Source of the DNA: Brevipalpus yothersi
Lineage: Eukaryota; Arthropoda; Arachnida; Trombidiformes; Tenuipalpidae
Direction of reading: 5' to 3'
NCBI GenBank assembly: GCA_003956705.1
Contig: QZCP01000108.1
Location: 51,950-115,949 of the forward strand
DNA length: 64,000 bases
Positions 24,901 to 35,306 of the stretch are shown here, one piece after another. The position numbers were made by a program, and so were the translations under genes. Every line of letters begins with the position of its first letter. Within the stretch, counting starts at the first letter, position 1. The notes beneath the pieces were generated by a model. That model did not search any database. It worked only from the letters and a program-made list of their open reading frames with translations, and had not been told where the DNA came from.

Positions 24901-26660
24901 CTTTCACTGGATAAGAGAAGAAGAAGATTATCAGTCTTTATCTGCCTGGCAATGTATGCTCTGATTGAGCTGGAGATGTCATCTCTTCTCGAGTTACAAA
25001 GACAGGGCTACAGTCTACACAGCTTCATAGCTGAGAAGGGACAAAGAAGAGGTCACAAAGCAGAAGATAAGGAGTGAAGAATAAGTGAGGAAGTGACATG
25101 GAAATTTTTGTATTGCTAGTTGCTGAATGCTTGTGTCGACTGCTGACTATTGACTATTGACTGCTGGATCCCTGATCAGAAAATCAGGCCCAATCGGTAG
25201 AACATGGTATGAGTAGGAAAAGATGAAAGGGGAGACAACTTACCCACTCCTATGTCGATTCTTTGAACCGCTCCGCCGATGACCTTCGAGCGAGCTTGAG
25301 CTAGTCGAGGAGCTCTGATCAAAACTAGAAGTAGAACTTCTACTACGATGTCGTTTTCTTTTCGACCTCTTCTCATTTTTGTTTTTATTTTTCTTACGAC
25401 TGGAAGTAGCCGATGAAACATTTGTTTTACCTATGGGTTCAGCAAGGGGCAATGGCTCATTGTCCCAATCAATTTTGAATACCGAATTGTGGTTGTAAGC
25501 AGAAGTAAGCTTGCTTTTGAGGATCCTTTCTACCACATCCTTGTCAGAATCTTTAGTACACATACCAAATGCGCGATTTACGTAGCTCTTCAAGGAATCT
25601 GGCCAATCACCACAGGAGATGGGCTTTCCTTGCTGATAGGTGGACACAGTATTGTTTGACTCACTTTTAGACTTACTCTTGTCAGAAAGCTCAATGTTTT
25701 CTGAATCTTCACTGTAATGTCGATCTTCACTCTTACGCTTTCTACTTTCGTTCATTGTAGGAAAAACAGATTCACTCGAGCTCTTCTCTCTCGAAACTTT
25801 GTCGCTGCACATCTTCTCGGGAACTTCAACATCTACTGACTCACTATCAAAACTAGCTTTTATCAACTTTTGCTTTGGCAAGTTGAATTTGATAACAGGA
25901 TTAGAGTTAGAGGCGCCCTGATCGATGTGACGAGGAAGTTGACCATTATCGGAAAGTGGAGGCTGGAAAGATTTTGGGGGAAAATGGGTTTCACCGTATG
26001 AACCAGTATGGGGAGGAAAATCCTTAGCTCCGTCGCCTGTTGACAGTTGAGTACCATTTTGAACTTTAGTGTCAGCGAAATATGAGTAATTAGATGAGGA
26101 GACAGGGATTGGTGGAGGAGGTGGGGGTATTGACAGTGGCAAAGTATCGGAGGAATTTAACGACGAATCACTCGAAAGAAAACTCATCGAGTTTGAAGCA
26201 ACCTGAGAAGGAATCTGGTATGATTTGCTAGGTAACCCATGATTATAGGTTGGAAGAGTAGAGTGCATTCCAGCTCTTGCTGGATAATTTGGTTGATATG
26301 GATTTCCAAGAGTGTTGCTCACAGGCATTGTATGTTTTGCGATGTTTGTGAATTCTTTTGATTGTGAACTAGAAATAAGACTACTCTCGGTACCAGTGCG
26401 ACCAGTCTGTGTACCGTAATTAGTCCAACTGTTTGTTATGAAATTGTAGTATCTATGAAAATAAGAGGAAAAATTGAATGAGTTGAAGATGTATGGAGCA
26501 TTGATTGATCGTACCCAAAATTCTGATTGTTGTAACCCCCATACAAAAAAGGATGTGAAGCGGCTAGACCATCGCTGTTCAATTTGGCAAGTTGTTCCCT
26601 AGCCTTGACCCAGGCTTCAGGCTCAAGGCTAGAATCGGTAGAGTTGCCCCAATTCATCAT
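21924..26660 (-). CDS. LENG8-like SAC3/GANP-domain protein
   Basis: Homologue of vertebrate LENG8, a nuclear protein with a SAC3/GANP/THP3 domain linked to mRNA processing and export. Six exons, 26515-26660, 25244-26452, 24360-24906, 24177-24306, 23908-24115 and 21924-22071, give 795 residues, close to the human length as I recall it; every phase closes. The N-terminus has an E-x-W-x-KAR-x-L motif (PEAWVKAREQLAKLN). A Tyr/Asn-rich and Pro/Ser-rich region follows, then DWPDSLKSYVNRAF...VFKIDWDNEPLP. Next comes an Arg/Ser/Lys-rich nuclear segment (about 420-540). The SAC3 core is YLRLTSTADPSTVRP, SIRQDLTVQ and YETHAKIALEKGDPEEFNQC. The last exon (FRPTL...NELAFDS...IDCK) is 1.8 kb away, beyond a nested + strand gene. 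Confidence 0.92.
22611..22618 (+). promoter_or_regulatory. TATA box of the nested gene
   Basis: TATATAAG with a TATCAGATT initiator-like element about 25 nt downstream and the ATG at 22739. This suggests the nested gene has its own promoter inside the LENG8 intron. Confidence 0.5.
22739..23752 (+). CDS. nested secreted Pro/Lys-rich protein
   Basis: Complete gene inside the last intron of the LENG8 homologue, on the opposite strand. Exon 1 encodes only the initiator Met (22739-22741, ATG followed directly by GTGAGT). Exon 2 is 22802-23752, giving 317 residues. A hydrophobic leader (KRCLVVYCLLTTLNSLRSVSA) gives a likely secretory signal. A charged Lys/Glu segment with coiled-coil character follows (about 30-100), then PPGLPDLSALFPNGLPANIPYVPGG. 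The rest is rich in Pro, Lys, Gly, Tyr and Asn. There are very few Cys. An ATTAAA signal lies at 23846-23851. No family is recognised; a cuticle, silk or extracellular matrix role is only suggested by composition. Confidence 0.75.
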
Positions 26661-27616
26661 GCAAGGGAGTCGATATTTAATCTTACAATATATTATATTA
26701 TATTATAAAACGCGTAGAAGCAGCTAGCAGATGTGAAACTAGTTTCTGGTATGATTAACGAGGGGATGTGATGTTGGGAACTGAGAAATCTGTAAAGATT
26801 AGGGATCAGGATGGGAGGAAAGATATAAAAAAAGCCAATGAATATCACACTCTTATTTATTTACCACCCAAGTAATCTAGAGTATTGGCTAATCTCTCAC
26901 CTCAGTTGTACACGAACCAATTGGGCGATGAATGAAAGTCAATTACGCGATCTACTAAAACTACTACTATCAGGAAACAAGATAGTTACTTTCCATAATG
27001 ATGGAAAGAACAAGATAGAAACAGAGAGACAGAAAGATAGATAAACGGAAGAGGAAGAAGAAGAAGAAGAAGAAGAAGTAATACAAGAAGAAGATGCAGA
27101 AAAGGTGTTGATGAAGAAAGCAACAACAACAATGACAGGAAAACGGTGTGTATGTGTGTGCAGGACGCGAAGGTAGGTAGAGAGAAGCGATGAATATTAT
27201 TATTTACGATAAAACCCTAAATAATCACCTGGAAATGTTAATCGTGAAAGACCGTGACAATCAAATTAAATAATGATCGATATCTAGTAATATTTTAAAC
27301 ACAGATAAGCATAAATAATCAGGTAAATAAGGCCATGATAATATGGCGACATAATTTGATCAAGTCAAAATTGTTAAGTAAAGCTTTTAACTTACTTGTT
27401 AAAGCTTATTCTGTGTCAAAGAAAAAAAGAAACATTTAAATTGGGCAAGTGGCGCTACATTCAAAATATTGGAAAGCATGCTTCAGAGTGTGTGAGTGTC
27501 AAAGTGTTGATACAAGTCATGAAATTTGATTCTGATTGTGATCTGTAATTGTGTTTTGTGATTGTGAATTGATTGATATTGTGTGGAGCGTTGATTATCA
27601 ATTGTAGGGTGGACAA
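26661..27616. other. head-to-head promoter region of LENG8 and PPIH
   Basis: About 950 bp between two divergent housekeeping start codons. It contains a (GAA)9 tract at about 27052-27078. No exon was found; some of it must be 5' UTR. Confidence 0.5.
27052..27078. repeat. (GAA)n trinucleotide tract
   Basis: Nine perfect GAA units in the divergent LENG8/PPIH promoter interval, inside a longer purine-rich stretch. Confidence 0.85.
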
Positions 27617-28495
27617 ATGTCTTCGTGGAGCCAAATTCAATCACAACTTAGGCATCCAAATAATCCTGTAGTTTTCTTTGATATCAACATTGGAACCACT
27701 GAAGCTGGTCGAATCAAGTTCGAACTGTTCGCCGATGTTGTGCCAAAAACTGCGGAAAATTTTAGGTAATTCTTTTATTTTCTGGATAAAATTATACTAT
27801 TTATCGAATGTAAGAATGTTCATTGATTCGTTTGGCATTTTTCAGACAATTTTGCACTGGAGAATTCAAGAAAGATTCCATCCCGACTGGTTACAAGAAT
27901 TGCTGTTTTCATCGGTAATCAAGTTTGAAATTTAGTGTTTTACTTTTTCATCAATTGATTCTTGTATTTTTCTTTGCAGTATCATCAAAGATTTCATAAT
28001 TCAAGGAGGTGATTTTGTTAATGTGAGTAAAATAGGAGTGGAAAAGCTCGATTTTCAAAACTTTTATCATTTACAGGGTGATGGAACGGGTCTGGTGAGC
28101 ATCTACGGTGGTAAATTTCAGGACGAAAACTTCCTCTTAAAACATGATCAACCTGGTTTGTTATCAATGGTAATAGTAGATGAAATCATTTTGAATGCTA
28201 TCGGTAATAATTATACTCTATCACACAATACAGGCAAACTCTGGGAAAGATAGCAATGGCTGCCAATTCTTTATCACCTGCGCTTCTTGTGAATATTTAG
28301 ATGGAAAACATGTAGTTTTTGGTAATTTGACCTCCTCGATGCTCGAGAATACTTTAAACTAATTTTTCTCTCTTTGATTGATCAGGTCGAATAGTTGATG
28401 GCTTACTCGTCATGAGGAAAATAGAAAATGTTCCCACAGGACCCAACAATAAACCAAAGATTCCAATTACCATCACTCAGTGTGGAGAAATGTGA
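27617..28495 (+). CDS. Ppih: cyclophilin H (U4/U6 snRNP peptidyl-prolyl isomerase)
   Basis: Peptidyl-prolyl cis-trans isomerase of the U4/U6.U5 tri-snRNP, which binds PRPF4 during spliceosome assembly. Six exons, 27617-27765, 27846-27914, 27980-28022, 28077-28169, 28234-28321 and 28386-28495, give 183 residues with all phases closing. Family landmarks are [34 protein letters not shown] with catalytic Arg73 and Gln81, GCQFFIT, and the C-terminal MRKIENVPTGPNNKPK...ITQCGEM of PPIH orthologues. Two active-site substitutions stand out against the cyclophilin consensus. The FMxQ methionine is Ile79, and the tryptophan that contacts cyclosporin (Trp121 in CypA) is Tyr139. The N-terminus is several residues longer than in the human protein. 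Confidence 0.95.
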
Positions 28496-28946
28496 TCTTC
28501 TCTATAATTTTCGCCTTGAATATACTTTCTCTTCATTGTTTTGATAACTCTTCATCGATCAATCCAGTGCTGATTCGAACAGTTTCAACATTCAAACTAT
28601 TTCATGGGTACGATTTGATTCGGAGATCGGCTGTCATTTCTGCTCGTTGGGAAATACTGGATCTATTCAAATGTATATCATCAAATTTACACTCTATCTG
28701 TTTGTAAAGAAATTTCATGATTTTTCATGCAGAATTACATTGTATTATTCAACTCATATTCTCAACTCGATGATATTCTTGATTTTCAATTTCATTATCC
28801 GCTTATGATCTTTAACCCTATGCAGTGTGTGCATCCATCTTTTGAACTCTGCGCAAACCTGTTATGATTCCAGATCACTGACATCATTATCTATAATATT
28901 AAATGCATGATGGAATTATTCTATCGTGGGCCAAATTTTCCAAGTG
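28496..28946. other. intergenic between Ppih and Amdhd2
   Basis: About 450 bp of AT-rich DNA separating two genes in the same direction. It should hold the Ppih 3' UTR and the Amdhd2 promoter; no other coding signal is seen. Confidence 0.5.
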
Positions 28947-30323
28947 ATGTCTACCCTACCTTCAGTTTTCCCTCCTGGAACGATCGTTCAATTCGTCGAT
29001 TGTCACCTAGTGCGAAATGGTCAAATCATAAAGGAAGATTTGTGGATGCGTGATGGGTGCATAATTGATCCAGAGAATCTGTTCTACAATGAAAGAAGAT
29101 CATCAGATATAAAGATTAGTTGTTATGATAATCTAATTGCTCCTGGTTACATAGATCTACAGATAAACGGTGAGAGCCTTGTTTGGTTTGCCTCTTGATT
29201 GTTCAATTGGATATTGTTCTCTTCTCATTCTCACTCGAAGGTGGTTACGGATATGACTTCTCAGATGATACTCTAGACATACAGAAAGCGATCGATGTTG
29301 TAGCAGAAGGACTTTTAAGAACTGGAGTCACCTCTTTCTGTCCAACACTCATTACTCAATCATCAACTTCATACCACAAAATTTTGCCACAAATCAAGCG
29401 ACGACAAGGAAATGCATCTCTTGGAGCCACTGTTTTGGGTAATATTTGATGAACCAGAACGAGGTTGATTGCCCTCTCATAGTATAGCTTTCTATTCTCT
29501 AGGAGCTCATCTGGAGGGTCCATTTATCAGCAAAGATAAGCGAGGAGCTCATCCACCTCACTTGGTCAAAAGTGACCTAATTACTTCATGGTCAACAATC
29601 GAAGACTGCTATGGTACTCTTGATAATGTAGCAATTGTGACTATGGCACCGGAACTCGATGGTGGATCAATCATTCGTCAATTACGTGATAGAGGAATTG
29701 TGATTTCGATTGGACATTCCACAGCCACACTAAATCAAGGATTGAAAGCTCTCGAGAATGGAGCTAATTTTATTACTCATCTCTTCAATGCCATGTTACC
29801 ATTTCATCATCGTGATCCAGGTTTAGTTGGCTTGATAACTGCCCAAGAAGATCATCCACTCTACTATGGAATCATTGCTGACGAAGTTCATACTCATGAA
29901 GCTGCTCTCCGTATAGCTCATCGATCAAATCCTGACGGTCTTGTTCTGGTCACTGATGCGATCTCAGCCATGGGTCTTCCGTCCGGAACTCAACATCGCA
30001 TCGGTGATCAGATTGTTGAGATTCGTGATAAAAAAGCATTTGTTGCTGGCACTGAAACGCTTTGTGGTTCCATTGCAACGATGGACCAGTGTGTCAAAAA
30101 TTTGAAAAAGGCCACCATGTGTACTACAGTTCAGGCAATCGAGTGTGCATCCCTACATCCTGCCCAAGTTATGGGCTTATCGAAACGAAAAGGAACTCTC
30201 AACTATGGGGCTGATGGAGATTTTATCATTCTTGACCAAGATTTGAATGTTTTAGCTACTTTTGTTGAAGCTCAGCCTGTCTGGCTGTCCAACTCATTTG
30301 AATCATTCAAAGTAATCAGATAA
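28947..30323 (+). CDS. Amdhd2: N-acetylglucosamine-6-phosphate deacetylase
   Basis: Amidohydrolase that converts GlcNAc-6-phosphate to glucosamine-6-phosphate and acetate, feeding amino-sugar salvage; in an arthropod this may include sugar from chitin turnover. Three exons, 28947-29169, 29241-29438 and 29503-30323 (both junctions phase 1), give 413 residues, about the length of the human enzyme. Seen motifs are IAPGYIDLQINGGYG, VTSFCPTL, HLEGPFIS (metal-binding Glu), ISIGHSTA (metal His), NFITHLFNAMLPFHHRDPG (second metal His), LVTDAI (catalytic Asp) and GADGDFIILD near the end. All expected active-site residues are present. The ATG at 28947 was chosen because it starts the exon carrying the conserved N-terminal beta strand. 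Confidence 0.95.
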
Positions 30324-30491
30324 TGAATTGATAATAATGTTTATTATTATGACAAAAGAAAGTGATGTATGGAAAGAAAGTATATCAGTTTTGATGAAAA
30401 ATTTCAAGTACACTTTATCATAGAATTTTGTACAATTCCACTTTACTATTATCTTTTCCACTCTATTTCTCGATGTATTTGATATTTCGTT

Positions 30492-31622
30492 TCATGAATT
30501 ATCAATGAAAACATCATCCATTTCAATTGAAGACATTCCATTGTCCCTGGCATAAGTGACACTCTTTTTGGTCGAACCATCTCTTTGTACTTTCGGAGGT
30601 TGATGAGTAGTAGTAGTACTTTGTGATGGATTAGAACTGTGAAGACTATCAGTTTCACTCATTCTCATTGATTTAGACTCTCTTCGCTGGAAAGATTCTT
30701 GTAAGGATGCATCTTTAGACATTTGGCTTCCTGATCGAGGATTTATTTGGCTTGGATGAGCCCACAGCATTCGAATCTCTCGAATCAATAGGAATGTTCT
30801 TAATCCATAGAGAATGATGGAGATGAGAGTGAAGATAACCGATGTGATCGCAAATGAATTGATTGGTCGGCGTAATGCCATGGTTCGAGTTACCAGTAGC
30901 ACTTCACAGGCAAACAGAGCGAAAACCATCATGATTGTACACAAAACTTCCAGAGACACTTTTCGTCGAGCTGACCATGACAAGTAATCACATTGGCCGA
31001 TTAAATGAAGAAAGTAAATGGTGAATGCATACAAGCATGAGAATATATTGAAAACTGAAAAAAGTACACTAAATATTTGATCGCATTTATAGTTTGGCGC
31101 GAGAAAAAAATCTTCACATGGATCCTTGAGTTTTGAGCAGACAAAAGCTGCCAACGATGTCAACATAATCGAAATAAGAACCGTTCCATGGGCAAGTGAA
31201 CTGCTGGTAGCACTTTCCAGTCCTTGCATTTCGATTTCTGATGAACAGCGATTAAATGTAACTGTACAAAAGCTATCTCGATCGATGAACGATGATACAG
31301 ATTGGCTTGTTCGGCCGCGTGAATCTGAATTCACAAAACCCTTGGATGTTGATGATGTCCGAATGGGATTGGATTGTGCTCGTATCGCAGCAGCATGATG
31401 TTTGCTCACTTTACCATGTGTTGTCGCTGATTGTGATCGTTGATGAGCTGGAAAACGATTGGTGTGATCAACACTGCTATTCTGACGAGAATTGCAAGAC
31501 CGATCCGCTGGCGGGCAACTTTCGGTGTGATGAACTACTTTTTTGGCTTTGGGAGGCTTTGCTGGAGGAGGAAGCAGCTTTTCAATCGAATAAATATCGT
31601 CATCAGAGGCCGCATTCATCAT
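30492..31622 (-). CDS. four-pass membrane protein, MARVEL-like layout
   Basis: Single-exon gene of 376 residues. The cytosolic N-terminal 140 residues are Ser/Arg-rich with a Pro-rich SH3-ligand-like start (LPPPAKPPKAKK). Four hydrophobic helices follow at about 146-164, 183-207, 226-244 and 257-279. The first loop is short and carries two Cys (DPCEDFFLAPNYKC) that could form a disulfide. A Ser-rich C-terminal tail of about 90 residues contains several basic/Ser stretches that could be phosphorylated. The layout, with both ends inside and a short Cys-bearing first loop, resembles MARVEL-domain and other tetraspan vesicle proteins. I recognise no specific orthologue. A CT-rich tract (31636-31674) lies immediately upstream of the start. 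Confidence 0.75.
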   Translation of the reverse strand: MMNAASDDDIYSIEKLLPPPAKPPKAKKVVHHTESCPPADRSCNSRQNSSVDHTNRFPAHQRSQSATTHGKVSKHHAAAIRAQSNPIRTSSTSKGFVNSDSRGRTSQSVSSFIDRDSFCTVTFNRCSSEIEMQGLESATSSSLAHGTVLISIMLTSLAAFVCSKLKDPCEDFFLAPNYKCDQIFSVLFSVFNIFSCLYAFTIYFLHLIGQCDYLSWSARRKVSLEVLCTIMMVFALFACEVLLVTRTMALRRPINSFAITSVIFTLISIILYGLRTFLLIREIRMLWAHPSQINPRSGSQMSKDASLQESFQRRESKSMRMSETDSLHSSNPSQSTTTTHQPPKVQRDGSTKKSVTYARDNGMSSIEMDDVFIDNS

Positions 31623-33840
31623 CTTCTATCTTTTTTTTGTCCCTCTCTTTCTCTCTCTTTCTCTCTCTTCCTCCCACTTTTCATTCGAATGACTGGTGAA
31701 GCCTTCAAAAACACAGGCTCTCCATTGGCCTCATCATTTGGCTAGATTCTATTGTTGTTCTGATGAGCATTTCCAGTCTTGCGATCATATTGCTGAAACT
31801 GGGTAAAAAAAGTGAAACGAAACGTAAAAACTGGGTAAACGATAATAGGGTAACCTTAATCAATTGAGCCTAATTGGCTTTTGGTGAATGAGAGAGAACG
31901 AGAGGTAGAGGGAACGATGATAATGATTGCAATTAATTTCACCATAAATGACGAGTAAGTACACTTGAAGCTGTTCGAGCTGTATCGTTCAATGAAGAGG
32001 TGGAGAAAGTATAAAAAAGGAGAGAGAAAGAAAAACTGATGACAATCTGATTGCTAGCAGGAAAAGCATCTGTAAACTTCCGCCACTAGTAGATTCACTT
32101 CACCATTCAATTGTCATAATATGACAAGATTGATTTGAATTTTATGTATTCCCGAAGACCGATACTTTGATAGAAAATCATCAAATTTCAAAATGTTTCC
32201 TACTATGGTCCTCAATTTGGAGAGGGACTGATCTGTGAATCTTGCGCCGATTATGGTGAGCTCGAAGATGAGGCAAATGTACTAACAAGTGTCGTTGACT
32301 GTGGGGGTTGTTTCGATTCAGTTACATGTCAAGAGGTGTGATCGAGCATATAACTGATTTTTAACCTCTCTCACTTTCTCCGTTGAGGAGGAAGTTTTGC
32401 TAACGGAAATTGTGCGAGTGCCATGGGCACTGGCTCAGTTCGACAAACCGGATAATCTGTGATCCTATCTCCAACTTGATCAGGTCTAAGAGGAAATCCT
32501 CTCTCTTGTTTGAGGTATGTAACAAGTGATAAACAACATCTGATGGAAAATACATGTATAATGATCATTTCAACTTTTGTCTTGGGCTCATGTTGATTTT
32601 GTAATGGGAAAACATGTTCTTCTATAACAATTACAATTGATGATAGGTCTTGATTCCATACAAATGGGAACGAACCATTTGTGTGGCCATCCTCATATTT
32701 GAAATTGGCTAGGAAATATCACTCTAGACTCATTAGTTGGATTGATTTTTTGCTATTGTTCTCAATTTGGTTAGCTTACTCTTGGAATTAGAAAACAGGA
32801 AAGTTTTCACTTTAAGGTTTTGCAGTGTTCGTGCCCATAGTAGCACGCATCGATCAAATTAGAGGAAATGTAATGGTGCTTGGAATCACTGGGCTTCGAA
32901 TCTTGGAGAGAGGTAATTTGATTGCTCAATTTTTTCAGTTGCCAAGAATGTTGAGTCCATTCACAATTTGTCAGAGAAAATCTGAAATCTGAAATCTTCG
33001 ATTTCAAATACTTTTTCCGTTCTCAATCTGAATTTATCAATTGCTCCTGGTATTTATCTCTAAAAATGAACTTCCTAGATGAACATGCTTTTTGGCAACA
33101 GAATCGAAAAATCATTTTGAGGCTTGAATTTTTTTGTCAATTATTTCTTGAAAAATTATTCGTTGGAAAAAAAGTCTGCACTCTGAGTGAAGATGGCTGA
33201 AATAGAAAATCAATTCATCTATCGGATTTGATTTTACCATAGATTCGAATGAAATTTTGAAGAAAACGATTGCAATTTGCCGGTTCAGTTCTAATCACTT
33301 TATCATCAAGATATTGTTACGAATTTATCGACCGAAATGGCGGAAATAAAATTCCATTTGATTTCTTTGCAAATGTGTAAAGTTGGGCCGAAAATTCGAC
33401 ACACTGATCATATTGATGAATAGCGAATACATGAACTTTGATGGAAAAGGACGTTTAATACAAAATCTGTCAGCCCTATTCAAGATGAAATTTTTCTCTC
33501 AATAATATCTCTCTCTTTATCAATTATCTCTACCATTGGTGATCCAGTGATTTAGATCAATGCCTTTAATTGCCAATCATATTGCTCGGTCACCAGAAGG
33601 AGTTTTTTTGTTTTTACGTTAGCTCAAGTGTGTGTTGAAAAGAGAGAGAGAATGGCGGCAACGTGTTAGACAGCCAATGAGAGAGTTTTGATAAGTTTTG
33701 AATTAAAGTATTCGGTTAGGATTGTGTGGAATCAGCAGGTCAAATCAACTGTCATTTAATGAATGACATTTATTTAATGTGACTGACTAGCTGTTCAATT
33801 AATTAGTTGATTTAATTGTATCTTGTGTTGTGTGTCCACA
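31623..33840. other. 2.2 kb intergenic, doubtful short frames
   Basis: No confirmed exon. A CT-rich stretch at 31636-31674 sits at the promoter of the tetraspan gene. A plus-strand Cys-rich frame near 32190-32340 and a minus-strand frame at 32371-32568 look somewhat protein-like but lack splice partners. The right end should hold the CDK1 promoter. Confidence 0.45.
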
Positions 33841-35124
33841 ATGGAGAACTTTGAAAAGTTAGAAAAAATTGGTGAAGGTAAACAATATTGACTTTCTCAA
33901 TCTCGTGCTTATTGAGTGATTACAATGTGTATCAATTGTTGTGGACACACAGCTTCTTACCGATTAATGGTCAACTTTTTGTTCCCATCTTCTAGGTACA
34001 TATGGTGTAGTGTATAAAGCAAAGACAAAGAAGACTGATCTGATTGTGGCATTGAAAAAAATTCGCCTTGAAAATGAGGACGAAGGTGTTCCTCCAACCG
34101 CCATCAGAGAAATAACATTACTCAAAGAATTAACTCATCCCAATGTTGTGAGGTAAATTATGAAACCAAATGACTGGAATCTTGTCATTTGATTCTCTCT
34201 TTAATTTATGTTCCGCTCAGGATGAAGGACGTCATTCTTCAAGAGAATCGACTTTACTTGGTTTTTGAGTTTCTCTCTATGGACCTGAGAAAGTGTCTCG
34301 ATTTGCTTCCCGAGGATAAACTTATGGACAAAGCTCTCGTCAAAGTAAAATTACATTCAATAGTGTTTGATCAAATTTTTAATTTCCACTTTCTTTTTCC
34401 AGAGCTATTTATATCAAATTTTGCAGGCATTGTCGTTTTGCCACAAGCGGAGAATCATTCATCGTGATTTAAAGCCACACAATCTTTTGATTGACTCCAA
34501 AGGAACTATCAAGCTCGCCGACTTTGGTCTTGCTCGTGCTTTTGGTATACCAGTTCGACCATATACTCATGAAGTAGTCACTTTATGGTACCGAGCACCT
34601 GAAGTTCTACTTAATGCGGAACGATACTCAACCCCTGTTGATATATGGAGTGTAGGCTGCATATTCGCGGAAATGGCTACGAAAAAGCCTCTCTTCCATG
34701 GTGATTCTGAGATAGATCAGCTTTTCAGGATTTTCAGGTAAGAATAGATCATAATCATCAATCCTTATCCTCTAAATTTGTCGATGCCAATCTTGAAATT
34801 TTTAGGACCTTGGGCACTCCAACAGAGGAAATATGGCCGGGGGTTTCTAAGCTACCCTCATACAATAAGACATTCCCATCATGGAAGGAAAATATTCTCA
34901 ATTCATTTGCCCCGATAATTAGCGAAAGTGGTGTCGACCTACTCAAGGTAAGTAATTTTTCTTATTGTCACCATGATAGTCTCTCTAATTCTAATTCGAT
35001 TATTTTCCAGCTTACACTGATCTATGATCCTCACAAGCGTGTATCAGCTAAAGCTTCGGTACTACATGATTATTTCAAGGATCTAGTAACAACTGACCTA
35101 CCAGATTATGATATTGATTATTGA
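33841..35124 (+). CDS. Cdk1: cyclin-dependent kinase 1 (cdc2), PPTAIRE variant
   Basis: Ser/Thr kinase driving mitotic entry with A/B cyclins. Six exons, 33841-33877, 33996-34152, 34221-34344, 34403-34737, 34806-34947 and 35011-35124, give 302 residues with all phases closing. Key sites are intact: GEGTYGVV with inhibitory Thr14/Tyr15, Lys33, HRDLK with Asp128, DFG at 146-148 and activating Thr161 in PYTHEVVTLWYRAPE. EFLSMDL, ALVKSYLYQIL and ATKKPLFHGDSEID favour CDK1 over CDK2, although MENFEKLEKIGEG at the start is CDK2-like. The C-helix reads VPPTAIRE instead of the near-invariant VPSTAIRE, and the catalytic loop reads HRDLKPHN instead of HRDLKPQN. The C-terminus ends in an acidic DLPDYDIDY tail. 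Confidence 0.93.
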
Positions 35125-35306
35125 TTGATGATCCAAATGGTGAAGAGAGGAAATTTTTTCCCTGAAAGTTACTTGTATCTAGCTCATAATCTGAACAATC
35201 TATGATTGCAATATATGAATACATCGCAAATGATACTGTGAGTTTGTATCGACTGTTGATGGAGTCAAAAATTTGAAGAGACAAATTCTTGGAAGTTTGT
35301 TCCTAT

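Noticed and set aside
32371..32568. Minus-strand frame ending ALAQFPLAKLPPQRRK
   Set aside because: Looks protein-like at its end, but no donor exon, promoter or homology was found, so it cannot be called a gene.
33841..35124. CDK2 rather than CDK1
   Set aside because: The N-terminus MENF resembles CDK2, but EFLSMDL, SYLYQIL and ATKKPLFHGDSEID match CDK1 much better. Whether this is the only mitotic CDK cannot be told from the window.
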